From Desulfovibrionaceae bacterium UBA930 (GTDB lineage Bacteria > Desulfobacterota > Desulfovibrionia > Desulfovibrionales > Desulfovibrionaceae): a stretch of DNA of 8,839 bases. The stretch spans positions 1 through 8,839 of the forward strand of contig DBDO01000119.1 in NCBI GenBank assembly GCA_002293605.1. The letters are read 5' to 3'. Numbering within the stretch: position 1 is the stretch's first letter; each line of letters starts with the position of its first letter. The position numbers and the translations under genes were made by a program. Shown here piece by piece: positions 1 to 6,988 of this stretch. The notes beneath the pieces are model-generated. The model searched no databases. It was not told where the DNA came from and worked only from the letters and a program-made list of their open reading frames with translations.

Positions 1-52
1 TTCCAAATAAAACGGCTCTGCATCAAGCGATGCAGAGCCGTTTTATTTGGAA
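1..52. terminator. Bidirectional intrinsic terminator (perfect 24-bp inverted repeat)
   Basis: Positions 1-24 are the exact reverse complement of 29-52, with a 4-base AAGC loop. The GC-rich core (CGGCTCTGCATC) is flanked by AAATAAAA on the left and TTTTATTT on the right, so either strand gives a hairpin followed by a U-rich run. It lies 31 bases past the stop of the leftward yjbQ gene and would end that transcript. It may also end a rightward gene lying off the left edge. Confidence 0.88.
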
Positions 53-83
53 AGCAGACCGCAGTATATCGAAACTATCTACC

Positions 84-485
84 CTACCCGGCAAGCAGCT
101 TGATGTGATAGCGGCGTTCGCGCGGGCCATCGAATTCGCAGAAATAGACGCCCTGCCAGGTGCCGAGTAAGGGCGCGCCCTTGTCCACAATGAGCGTCAC
201 GCTTGAGCCGATGCAGCTTGCTTTCAGGTGGGCCGCACTGTTGCCCTCGCTATGACGGAACTCCGCCCGGTCAGGAAAGGACTTATCAAGCCCGTGGAGC
301 AAGTCTCTAACCACATCCGGGTCGGCGTTTTCGTTTATTGTGATCCCGGCAGTGGTATGCGGGCAATAGACAACACACAGCCCGGCAGCCAGACCGCTCT
401 GCCTGATCGCGTCTCTAACAGCGGAAGTGATGTCGTAAAAGCCCTCTCTCCCGGTCTTGAGGGCGTGGGATGTGTGTAAGGTCAT
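84..485 (-). CDS. yjbQ: YjbQ / UPF0047 family protein (secondary thiamine-phosphate synthase type)
   Basis: This is a 133-aa protein of the YjbQ (UPF0047) family, close to the family's usual 130-140 aa. Conserved blocks are visible: HTTAG at residues 43-47 followed by ITINENAD, HSEGNSAAHLKAS at 78-90, and GTWQGVYFCEFDGPR at 108-122. The conserved His and Glu residues form the putative active site. E. coli YjbQ has weak thiamine-phosphate synthase activity, but the physiological role of the family is unsettled. It is probably cytosolic. I chose the ATG at 485 because it forms an ATGA overlap with the stop of the upstream AlkD-type gene and has a GGA-containing site a few bases upstream. An in-frame ATG at 500 (five residues longer) has no good ribosome site. 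Coupling to the upstream gene matters, because that gene carries a premature stop that could lower yjbQ translation. Family assignment is firm; function is not. Confidence 0.93.
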   Translation of the reverse strand: MTLHTSHALKTGREGFYDITSAVRDAIRQSGLAAGLCVVYCPHTTAGITINENADPDVVRDLLHGLDKSFPDRAEFRHSEGNSAAHLKASCIGSSVTLIVDKGAPLLGTWQGVYFCEFDGPRERRYHIKLLAG

Positions 486-1222
486 GGTTTTTCCATCCAT
501 TTTTTGCGTTCGGCTGGTCCCATGCGCTCAATGGCGTAGCGGAGGGCTGTTCGCGGCAGGTGGGTATGAAAGGCGGCTAAAAATCCGCGCAGGGCGTTGA
601 GGTCCTTCTTGCCTGCCTCGCGGAGCATCCAACCGCTGGCCTTGTGCATGAGGTCGTGCGGGTGATTGATGAAATGCTCGGCCAGCCAGAATGTCTCACC
701 CAGAATACCCCGGCGGATCAGGGCCAGGGTGGAGACCATAGCGGCGCGTTCCCGCCACAAATTGCCGCTGTCCGCCCAGCGCTTCAGAAAAAGGCGGCGC
801 TCCTCGGTCCCGCTGTCCGCGCACAGCCAGTATGCGCCCATGATGCTGTATACGGACAGGTCGATGAGGTCCCAGTTGTTCGCCCGCTCCAGGCGGCGAT
901 CATAGAGCGCGACAAGCCCGGTCAACCCCGGCAGATCGCGCTTTTTCAGCATCCTGTTCGCATAATCAACCATGAGCAGCAAAGCGGCCAGACGGATTTC
1001 ATGCCAGGGAGAATCAAGGAGAGGCTCGCATTCCTCAAGAGTGAGTTTTCAGGCAAAGGGTTTGATAAGGGCGCGCGTGGCCGGAACAGGCAGGCCGAGG
1101 AACTGATCCCCATAGCCGTACTGCCCTTTGCCTGTCTTGAAAAAACGCATGAGGTGCCGCGCCTTTTCAGGATCGGCGGCGGCAAGAAAGCGGCTGGTGA
1201 GTTCGGTGGTCCTGCTATCCAT
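482..1222 (-). pseudogene. DNA alkylation repair protein, AlkD-like, interrupted by in-frame TGA
   Basis: AlkD-type proteins are HEAT-repeat DNA glycosylases that excise alkylated purines. Read through one TGA (1049-1051, codon 58), this frame gives a continuous protein of about 246 residues, near the family's 225-240. Residues 1-57 include FFKTGKGQYGYGDQFLGLPV, the usual N-terminal signature. After the stop the same frame continues KLTLEECEPLLDSPWHEIRL, then NNWDLIDLS, LWRERAAM and ASGWMLREAGKK. These carry the Trp/Asp, Arg and Trp that line the DNA-binding groove in characterised AlkD. The start ATG at 1222 has GGAGAAGG just upstream. No frame change is needed, so this is one nonsense codon, for instance CGA to TGA. 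Products would be a 57-aa fragment and perhaps a re-initiated C-terminal part. The stop overlaps the yjbQ start. Alternatives are a sequencing error or selenocysteine; the latter is unlikely because I see no convincing SECIS hairpin. Confidence 0.85.
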
Positions 1223-1246
1223 AACCTTCTCCAAAACCTTACAAAA

Positions 1247-1276
1247 GTTGTACTTTGCCGCGTTCGTTCAGGGCAA
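1247..1276 (-). promoter_or_regulatory. Possible sigma-70 promoter for the AlkD-yjbQ pair
   Basis: On the minus strand TTGCCC (1271-1276) and TACAAC (1247-1252) are 18 bases apart. Each matches its consensus box at four of six positions. Transcription would start about 15-20 bases before the AlkD ATG at 1222, leaving a short leader that contains GGAGAAGG. The match is modest and unverified. Confidence 0.35.
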
Positions 1277-1304
1277 AGCAGGGGTTCCATATAAAAAATC
1301 GGTC

Positions 1305-1343
1305 AAAAAATGGAGAGAGTGCACTAGGCCACGCACCCTCTCT
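1305..1343 (-). terminator. Hairpin with minus-strand T-run in the divergent intergenic region
   Basis: AGAGAGTGC (1314-1322) pairs with GCAC plus TCTCT (1333-1343), leaving a two-base CC bulge. On the minus strand the stem is followed by CCATTTTTT and, a little further on, a second T-run, which is the layout of a leftward terminator. It lies upstream of the AlkD promoter candidate, and no leftward gene is visible to its right. It may be a relic of a lost gene, protection against read-through, or a site acting on the divergent region. The plus strand lacks a T-run here. Confidence 0.4.
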
Positions 1344-1407
1344 ATTGTCCTGTCATGCTGCCGGGGCTACCCCAGGCCTCCTGACAACAGTATACCCTGC
1401 GGGGCCA

Positions 1408-1442
1408 CCTATAGACTCTATGCGAACATAGGAAAACTCTAT
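1408..1442 (+). promoter_or_regulatory. Candidate operator: repeated ACTCTAT before the efflux genes
   Basis: ACTCTAT occurs at 1415-1421 and again at 1436-1442, exactly 21 bases apart (two helical turns). CCTAT at 1408-1412 and ATAGG at 1428-1432 form a short inverted repeat around the first copy. This could be a regulator site for the efflux operon. I found no convincing -35/-10 pair between 1344 and 1480, and no regulator gene lies beside it. The motif is short enough to arise by chance. Confidence 0.2.
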
Positions 1443-1480
1443 CATCAAGATGCAAAAACGGGAAGCCCAAGAGGACGACA

Positions 1481-2639
1481 ATGCTGCGCGCCCTTATGTC
1501 TGCTCTTTCTGCTGGCGCTTGCCGGGTGCGGCGGCGCGGAAGAAGCGCCCAAACCTGTCCCCTCGAAAGTGGTGGTAGAAAAAGTCACGACAACACTGGT
1601 GCCTGTAGCCAGCACCTTCAACGCCACCCTTGCCGCCAAGGAGACCGTTGAGGTGCGCTCCCGAATCAGCGGCTACATCACGGAGCGCCTGTTTACGGAA
1701 GGAGCTCCGGTCAAAAGCGGGGACATCCTCTACAAGCTGGACGACCGCGACCTCACCGCCACCTTGGGAACGGCCAAGGCCAATACGCTCAAGGCCAAAA
1801 CCACCTGGGAGAATGACGAAACCACGGCCAAGCGCTTTATTCCCCTGGCCGAGAAAGGCGCGGTTTCCGTGCAGGACAGGGACGATGCCGTCACCAAGGC
1901 GGCGGAATCCCTGGCCCGCTATGAAGCCGCGAAAGCCCAGGAAGAACGGGCCGCCGTGGACTTAAGCTACGCCACCATCGCCTCGCCCATCACGGGCTTC
2001 AGCACCCGCTCCCTGGTCGATGTGGGCGGCTATGTGCAAAACGGCAGCGTACTGCTGACTACCATCTACCGCACCGATCCCATCCGGGCCGAATTTTCCA
2101 TCACGGACAGGGAGTTCGCGCAAATCCGCAGCATTGTGAAAGAACACGGCGGCGACCCCAGGGGCGCGAGCTTCCGGCTGGAGATGGGCGATCAGCATAC
2201 CCCCTATCCGCACACCGGCGTTCTTGAAATGACCGACCCCGTGGTGGACAGCAAAACAAATACCATAGGCGTGCGGGCGGAATTTCCCAACCCGGAGCAG
2301 TTGCTGCGCCCCGGCCTCTTTGTCAACGTTATCGCCTCCCTTGGCGAACGCGAACGGCTGACAGTGCCGGATATGGCCGTTTTCGATCAGGGCTCGGGCA
2401 AGGCCGTGTATGTTGTGGACGAGAAGAACAGCCTTGTGCTCACGCCCGTGGAAACAGGCGCTCTGGTCGGCGAGGCCCGCATTATCACAAAGGGCCTGAG
2501 CGCCGGGCAGCAGGTTGTGACCCAGGGGTTGGTGACGGCCCGGCCCGGCATGACGGTTGCCGTTGTGTCCGGGCAAAATCCCGGCAAGGGGGGCTCTGAA
2601 GCACCGGAACAGCCCGCAGGCCAAGCCGGGGGGCAGTGA
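1481..2639 (+). pseudogene. RND efflux periplasmic adaptor (AcrA/MexE type), frameshifted in signal peptide
   Basis: The adaptor links the inner-membrane RND pump to an outer-membrane channel. From position 1494 the frame encodes a full HlyD/AcrA-type protein. It has a lipobox LAGC, a lipoyl-like segment (SRISGYITERLFTEGAPVKS), an alpha-hairpin region rich in Ala/Glu/Lys, the barrel segment DLSYATIASPITGFSTRS, and a C-terminal domain (LRPGLFVNV). The ATG at 1481 has a GAGG ribosome site six bases upstream but sits in a different frame. Removing one C from the CCC run at 1491-1493 joins them into MLRALCLLFLLALAGCGG, a textbook lipoprotein signal. The corrected protein is about 385 aa, the normal family length. 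In the lipoprotein frame the nearest ATG, GTG or TTG is about 230 bases upstream, in unrelated sequence. As read, the ATG frame ends after 57 codons. The stop overlaps the pump start (TGATG). Either a real frameshift or a base-call error. Confidence 0.8.
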
Positions 2640-5600
2640 TGTTCGCCTTTTTTATTGACCGCCCCATTTTGGCAGCCAGCATTTCAACCCTTATCGTGGT
2701 GCTGGGGTTCATGTGTCTCAAAGACCTGTCCCTGGCCAACTACCCCAGAATCTCGCCGCCTTCCATCTCCGTAAGCGCCTCCTATCCGGGCGCGGACGCG
2801 CTCACGGTTTCGGAATCGGTTGCGGGCGTGCTGGAACGCAAGATCAATGGTGCCTAGGGCATGCTCTACATTACATCGAAGTGTTTCAACAACGGCGCAC
2901 TGTCCATGACCGTGACCTTCGATGTGGGCCGTAATGACGATCTGGCTCTGGTGGACGTGCAAAACCGGGTTTCCGAGGCCGAGGCCTCGCTCCCGCAGGA
3001 GGTCATCCGCCAGGGGCTGACCATTCGCAAGCAGTCGCCCGACATTTTGCTGCTCATCAATCTCTACTCCCCCAAGGGCACGGTCAGCGACCTGGACCTG
3101 GCCAATTACGCCTCCCGCTTCATCAAGGACGAACTCGGCCGCATCAAGGGGGTGGGCAATGTAGATCTCATGGGCGCGGATGATTATGGCATGCGCATAT
3201 GGCTGGACCCGGAGCGGCTTCGGCATTACAAGCTCGCCGTTTCCGATGTGCGCAGCGCGGTTGACGATCAGAACCAACTCGCCTCGGCAGGCTCTTTTGG
3301 CGCGGCCCCCTCGCCCTCCAGCGTGAAATTCGAGCGTACCGGCCAGATTAAAGGACGGCTGACCACGCCGGAGGAATTCGGCGCGCTTGTTGTGCGCACC
3401 AACCAGGACGGCGGCGTGGTGCGCCTTAAGGATGTGACGCCGGATATCTCCCGCACGGATGAATCCGGCAAGGCCCTCACCAGCCCCGGCATAGAACTCG
3501 GGGCCGAAGGCTATAACAGTTACAGCCGCATGGACGGCAAGCCCTCGGCTTCTCTGATCATTTACCAGCTCCCCTCCGGCAATGCTGTGGAGATCTCCAA
3601 AAGCGCCAGGGGCCTCATGGAAAAGCTCAAGGACAAGTTCCTTCGGGACGGACTGGACATAGACTACAGCATCGGCCTGGATATGGCGGAATATGTCACC
3701 GTCTCTCTGGAAGAGCTTGTGCACACCCTTATCGAGGCCCTGCTGCTCGTGCTCATTGTGGTCTACCTGTTCCTCGGCTCTTTCCGCTCAAGCCTGATTC
3801 CCATGCTGGCCGTGCCTGTTTCCCTTATCGGCGTTTTCGCCTTTTTTCCGCTTTTTGGCCTTAACATCAATAACCTCACCCTCTTCGCCCTGGTGCTGGC
3901 CGTGGGCATTGTGGTGGACGATGCCATTGTTGTGGTGGAGGCCGTGGAGGTCCGCCTGGAGGAGGGGCTCGGACCAAGGGAGGCGGCCATCCTGGCCATG
4001 AAGGATGTGGGCTTTACCATTGTGGGCATTACCTTTGCCCTGATTTCGGTTTTCCTGCCCATGACCATGCTGGGCGGCCTCACAGGAAAACTTTACCAAC
4101 AGTTCGCCCTGACCCTCTCGCTCTCCGTAGGCATTTCCGCCTTCAACTCTCTGACCTTGAGCCCGGCGCTCTGCGCCCTGCTCCTGAAAGCCCGGAAGGA
4201 GGGGGACCAGCCCTTCATTCTGGTACGGCTCTTCAACAAATTCTATGACGCGGTCTTTAAAGGCTATTCCGACCTGCTCGGCCTTGTCGCCCGCCGGGGC
4301 ATCATTACGGTCATTATCATGCTGGCCGTATATGCCGGACTCTTCGGAGCCATGAAGGCCCTGCCCTCCTCCCTCGTGCCTGTGGAGGATCAGCGCAGCT
4401 TCTTTATGGCCGTGCAAATGCCCAACGGCGCTTCGCAAACCCGTACGAAAGATGTGGCCGATGCCCTGAGCGCGGCATTGAAAAAGGCCGTTCCGGAGGT
4501 GGAATCCGTGGCCGTTCTCGGCGGAATGAACGTGGCCACGGGCGTGGAAAGCTCCAGCGTGGCCACCTGCGTAGTGCTGCTCTCCCACTGGGACAAGCGT
4601 AAAGGCAAGGGGCAGGATATCGCAAGCATCATGCGCAAGGCCCAGGAACTGGCACGGGACACATTCCATGAGCCCTTGATAATGGTCTTCAGCCCCCCGA
4701 CCATCTCGGGCCTGGGCATGACCCCGGGCGTGACCTTTGAAGTGGAAAATCAGGGCGATGATCAAAGCCCCCAGGCCCTGGCAAAGCCCGCAGCCTTGTT
4801 GCAGGAGGCCTTCAGCCGCCAGCCGGAACTCAGCGCCCCTTTCACGGCCTTCAGCTTGAACGGCAGATTCGTGGCCCTGGACATTGACCGGGAAAAGGCG
4901 AAACGCCAGGGCGTGGCGCTTTCTGATGTTTTCGACACGGTAGGCACGCTGCTCGGCAGCTCCTATATCAATGATTTTCAAGAATTCGGCCGCAACTACA
5001 AGGTCAAGATGCAGGCGAGGGACGACTACAGATCCACCCCGGCCATGCTGCGTTTTTTCAACCTGCGCAATGCAAACGGCGATCTTGCGCCGGTTTCCGC
5101 CTTTGTCAGCGCACGCGACATGGCCGGACCAGAGTTTTTAACCCGCTACAACCTCTACCCTTCGCTTGAATTCATGGCGGGTGCCGGGCCGGGCTACAGC
5201 ACGGGCCAAACCATGGCCGCCATGGAACGCACGGCCAAAGAGGCCTTGCCCACGGGATACGGCTTTGAATGGACCGGACAATCCTATCAGGAACAGCTGG
5301 CCACCGGGCAGACCTCCATCGTGCTCGCCCTGGCCCTTGTCTGCTGCTTTCTCGTGCTGGCGGGCCTGTATGAAAGCGCGGCCTCGCCCTTTGTGGTTAT
5401 GCTTTCTGTCGGCATCGCCATACTCGGGGCCATGCTCGGCCAACTGGCGCGGGGTCTGACGCTGGATGTCTTCATGCAGGTGGGGCTGGTCATGCTTATC
5501 GGTCTGGCAGCGAAAAACGCTATCCTGATTGTTCAGTACTCCCAGACGCGACAGTCTGAAGGGCTCTCTCCCGAAGAAGCCGCCATCACCGCCGGACGCC

Positions 5601-5857
5601 AGCGCCTGCGGCCCATACTCATGACCTCCTTCGCCTTTATCCTGGGGGTGCTGCCCCTGGTTATCGCCACCGGGGCCGGGGCCAATTCCCGCCACTCCCT
5701 GGGCACGGGCGTGTTTTTCGGCATGATCCTGAGTACCCTTGTCGGCGTGTTCGCCATTCCCGGCCTCTATGTGCTGGTGCAGCGGTTTAACTGGAGCGGC
5801 CTATCGTCACGGCGACATGGCTTGTCGAAAAAACCGGCCTCACCGCCGCGACTGTGA
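2639..5857 (+). pseudogene. RND efflux pump inner-membrane transporter (AcrB/MexF type), interrupted by in-frame TAG
   Basis: RND/HAE1 pumps use the proton gradient to export drugs through a trimer with twelve membrane helices each. The start ATG at 2639 overlaps the adaptor stop and gives MFAFFIDRPILAASIS, the standard RND N-terminus. TAG at 2855-2857 (codon 73) falls in KINGA-stop-GMLYITS, where relatives have an NG(A/V)E(G/N)MLY-type segment, so GAG to TAG is the simplest change. The frame then stays open to 5857. The proton-relay residues are present: Asp427-Asp428 in GIVVDDAIVVVEAVE (TM4) and Lys959 in GLAAKNAILIVQYSQ (TM10). Re-initiation at ATG 2861 would make a protein lacking TM1. 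RND similarity ends near QRFNW (about 5792). The last roughly 20 codons are unrelated sequence from a Fic gene read out of frame. No outer-membrane factor gene follows. Family assignment is very firm; inactivation depends on the base call. Confidence 0.92.
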
Positions 5858-5967
5858 ACAAAGCGCTGGAAAATCTGGAAAGGACAGGCATCGTCCGGCA
5901 ACTGAATGATGCCAGACGCAACAGGCTTTTTGCCTATGGGCAATATATGGACATACTGAATGCGTAA
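5791..5967 (+). pseudogene. Fic-family protein, C-terminal winged-helix remnant
   Basis: In the frame offset from the pump, 58 codons from about 5791 to the TAA at 5965-5967 read LERPIVTATWLVEKTGLTAA, then TVNKALENLERTGIV, RNRLFAYGQYMDILNA. This matches the C-terminal winged-helix segment of Fic-family (AMPylase-type) proteins: a recognition helix, LE.LGIV.E, R.R.F.Y..Y..IL, then the natural end. No start codon exists upstream in this frame; TAA at 5788-5790 closes it. The Fic catalytic motif HPFxxGNGR and the rest of the protein are missing. The pump's reading frame runs through the fragment and stops at 5857 inside it. It is therefore a non-functional tail left by a deletion or recombination that fused the pump's 3' end to a fic gene. 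The assignment rests on remembered family pattern, not a search. Confidence 0.75.
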
Positions 5968-6019
5968 GAAAAATAACTTTCGTAGGCAGGAAAATCCAAA
6001 CTTGAGCGGTAGTGTCGGT

Positions 6020-6065
6020 TCTGGCGCAGAGGGGGCATCGCACATGACTGCCCCTCTGCGCCAGA
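6020..6065. repeat. Strong 15-bp hairpin without a T-run
   Basis: TCTGGCGCAGAGGGG (6020-6034) is the exact reverse complement of CCCCTCTGCGCCAGA (6051-6065), with a 16-base loop. No run of T follows on either strand, so it is not a typical intrinsic terminator. It sits between the Fic remnant and the 3' end of the leftward small Cys/His gene. It may stabilise or end transcripts from either side by a factor-dependent route, or be a dispersed palindromic element. No second copy occurs in the window. The rest of 5968-6103 shows nothing else. Confidence 0.7.
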
Positions 6066-6103
6066 GGAAATAGGTGAGAAGAAAAAGAGACAAAACGATC
6101 ACA

Positions 6104-6277
6104 TCAATGCTTGTGCCCATGTCCTTTACAGCAGGATTTTTCTCCAGTGGCCTTATCTGTTTTTAAGGCCTCGTCTTCAGGGGAACATTTTTCCGCAAGC
6201 GGTCTGCCGCAGCAACGGCGGCCATTGGGGTGGACATGGGGAGGCTGTTTCACCGTCAGTTCTTTCAGCTCACTCAT
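6104..6277 (-). CDS. Small Cys/His-rich protein, possible metal binder
   Basis: This is a 57-aa protein I cannot assign to a family. It has five Cys (C22, C23, C31, C49, C50) and five His (H14, H16, H53, H55, H57) in an otherwise polar, Lys/Glu-rich chain. The two CC pairs and the C-terminal KGHGHKH tail suggest binding of a soft or transition metal such as Zn, Ni or Cu. It has no signal peptide or membrane segment and is likely cytosolic. The start ATG at 6277 is chosen because AAGGAG lies six bases upstream and a good promoter sits just before it. Upstream codons in the same frame are non-coding leader. It is divergent from the AT-rich HEPN-like gene. The gene is short, but the ribosome site, promoter and biased composition together support it. 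Any role in metal storage or delivery is inference. Confidence 0.68.
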   Translation of the reverse strand: MSELKELTVKQPPHVHPNGRRCCGRPLAEKCSPEDEALKTDKATGEKSCCKGHGHKH

Positions 6278-6306
6278 GGAAATCTCCTTAAAGTACTTTT
6301 TTGCTG

Positions 6307-6335
6307 AACATAGGCCCGCTTTGCCCTTCTGGCAA
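6307..6335 (-). promoter_or_regulatory. Sigma-70 promoter for the small Cys/His protein
   Basis: On the minus strand TTGCCA (6330-6335, five of six to TTGACA) and TATGTT (6307-6312, four of six to TATAAT) are 17 bases apart, the ideal spacing. Transcription would begin near 6300, about 22 bases before the ATG, with AAGGAG in the leader. The -35 box overlaps a small inverted repeat (TTGCC/GGCAA). Confidence 0.6.
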
Positions 6336-6340
6336 GAGTC

Positions 6341-6382
6341 AGAGGAAAGCAATTTCTCCTCTCTGGGCACGCCGGATATTAT
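6341..6382 (+). promoter_or_regulatory. Inverted repeat and weak promoter before the HEPN-like gene
   Basis: AGAGGA (6341-6346) and TCCTCT (6357-6362) form an inverted repeat between the two divergent genes and could be an operator. TATTAT (6377-6382) is a five-of-six -10 box for the rightward gene, but the matching -35 region (TTCTCC) is poor. Transcription would start near 6389, with GAGGAG six bases before the ATG at 6427. Confidence 0.25.
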
Positions 6383-6426
6383 TTCATCCTTGAGTAGAAA
6401 AAACTCTTTGTTCGTGAGGAGTCCGC

Positions 6427-6969
6427 ATGGAAACATATGAGCATAGTGCTGTAAAAAAATTTATCCGGCGTGCACGTGAGTTTTATAATTCTGCCGAAAT
6501 ACTTAGAAAAAATTTTCAGCTTGCGGTAAATGTAATTGACTATTGCACAGCATTGTCTTTTGAATTGATATTAAAATCGATTCTTGTTTTACGTGGAAAA
6601 TGGAAATTTGGACATGATATAATAGAATTGTTCAAATTATGCGACATAAAATTTGATAATGAAAAATATAATGAGTTGATAGAATACTATAATGTTATTC
6701 TAAATGAAACTGGAAGATATTCAACAACAAAAGATTATATTGATAAAATGAGTGGAAAAGAAAATACAAATAGAATTAGAGAAAAAATTAATAAATCAAC
6801 AAAAAATTTGTTTATAAAAAAAGAAAATTATTTTTCATCTGCAAGCAATCCTATATATGAAATAAATCCCCAAAGCGGAATAGTTGATAATAGCTATAAA
6901 CATATTTGGCAAACCATCAATGAATTGGCGGAAAAGGAGTACAAAAAAAGAACTCAGGGTTTACCCTAA
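6427..6969 (+). CDS. HEPN-domain-like protein, AT-rich, probably acquired
   Basis: This is a 180-aa, largely helical protein, strongly AT-rich with AAA, AAT and ATA codons, unlike the GC-rich genes around it. Residues 12-69 fit the HEPN pattern: a first helix (RRAREFYNSAEILRK), a second with the typical A..FELILKSILVLRG segment, then GHDIIELF, matching the common LKA.L...G....HDL..L signature. R56 and H63 are six residues apart, compatible with an RX4-6H motif. HEPN proteins are often toxin-like RNases or partners of nucleotidyltransferases in toxin-antitoxin and defence loci. No nucleotidyltransferase or antitoxin gene lies next to it, so its role is open. Residues 70-180 are Lys/Asn-rich and unrecognised. 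The start ATG has GAGGAG six bases upstream. It converges on tRNA-Thr across a shared terminator. The composition suggests horizontal transfer. HEPN assignment is moderate. Confidence 0.7.
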   Translation: METYEHSAVKKFIRRAREFYNSAEILRKNFQLAVNVIDYCTALSFELILKSILVLRGKWKFGHDIIELFKLCDIKFDNEKYNELIEYYNVILNETGRYSTTKDYIDKMSGKENTNRIREKINKSTKNLFIKKENYFSSASNPIYEINPQSGIVDNSYKHIWQTINELAEKEYKKRTQGLP

Positions 6970-6979
6970 GTCCTTTTTT
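6943..6979. terminator. Bidirectional terminator between HEPN-like gene and tRNA-Thr
   Basis: CAGGG and CCCTA arms around 6952-6971 form a stem with one internal mismatch and a TTTA loop. It is flanked by seven A (6943-6949) and six T (6974-6979). On the plus strand it ends the HEPN-like transcript and overlaps its last codons. On the minus strand a T-run follows the same hairpin, so it would also end the tRNA-Thr transcript. Confidence 0.72.
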
Positions 6980-6988
6980 ATTTAAAAA

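Noticed and set aside
1..52. Inverted repeat as an insertion-sequence end
   Set aside because: The arms meet in a 4-base loop with A/T runs, which is a terminator layout, and no transposase is nearby.
1049..1108. Selenocysteine at the AlkD TGA
   Set aside because: Only a weak GAGG/CCTC hairpin follows, and the family is not known to use Cys or Sec at this place. Nonsense mutation is simpler.
1128..1480. N-terminal extension of the adaptor reading frame back to 1128
   Set aside because: This stretch overlaps the AlkD start on the other strand, encodes no recognisable protein, and precedes a clear lipoprotein signal that should be at the N-terminus.
2855..2857. Pyrrolysine at the pump TAG
   Set aside because: RND pumps are not known to carry pyrrolysine and the expected residue is Glu. 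No pyl gene is in the window.
2684..3724. Long minus-strand open frame opposite the pump (also 3788-4981)
   Set aside because: Antisense shadow of a GC-rich coding frame; His/Gly/Ala-rich translation with no domain pattern.
5767..6120. 117-aa minus-strand frame with a hydrophobic start
   Set aside because: It overlaps the fic tail and the hairpin and has no ribosome site. Its composition looks random.
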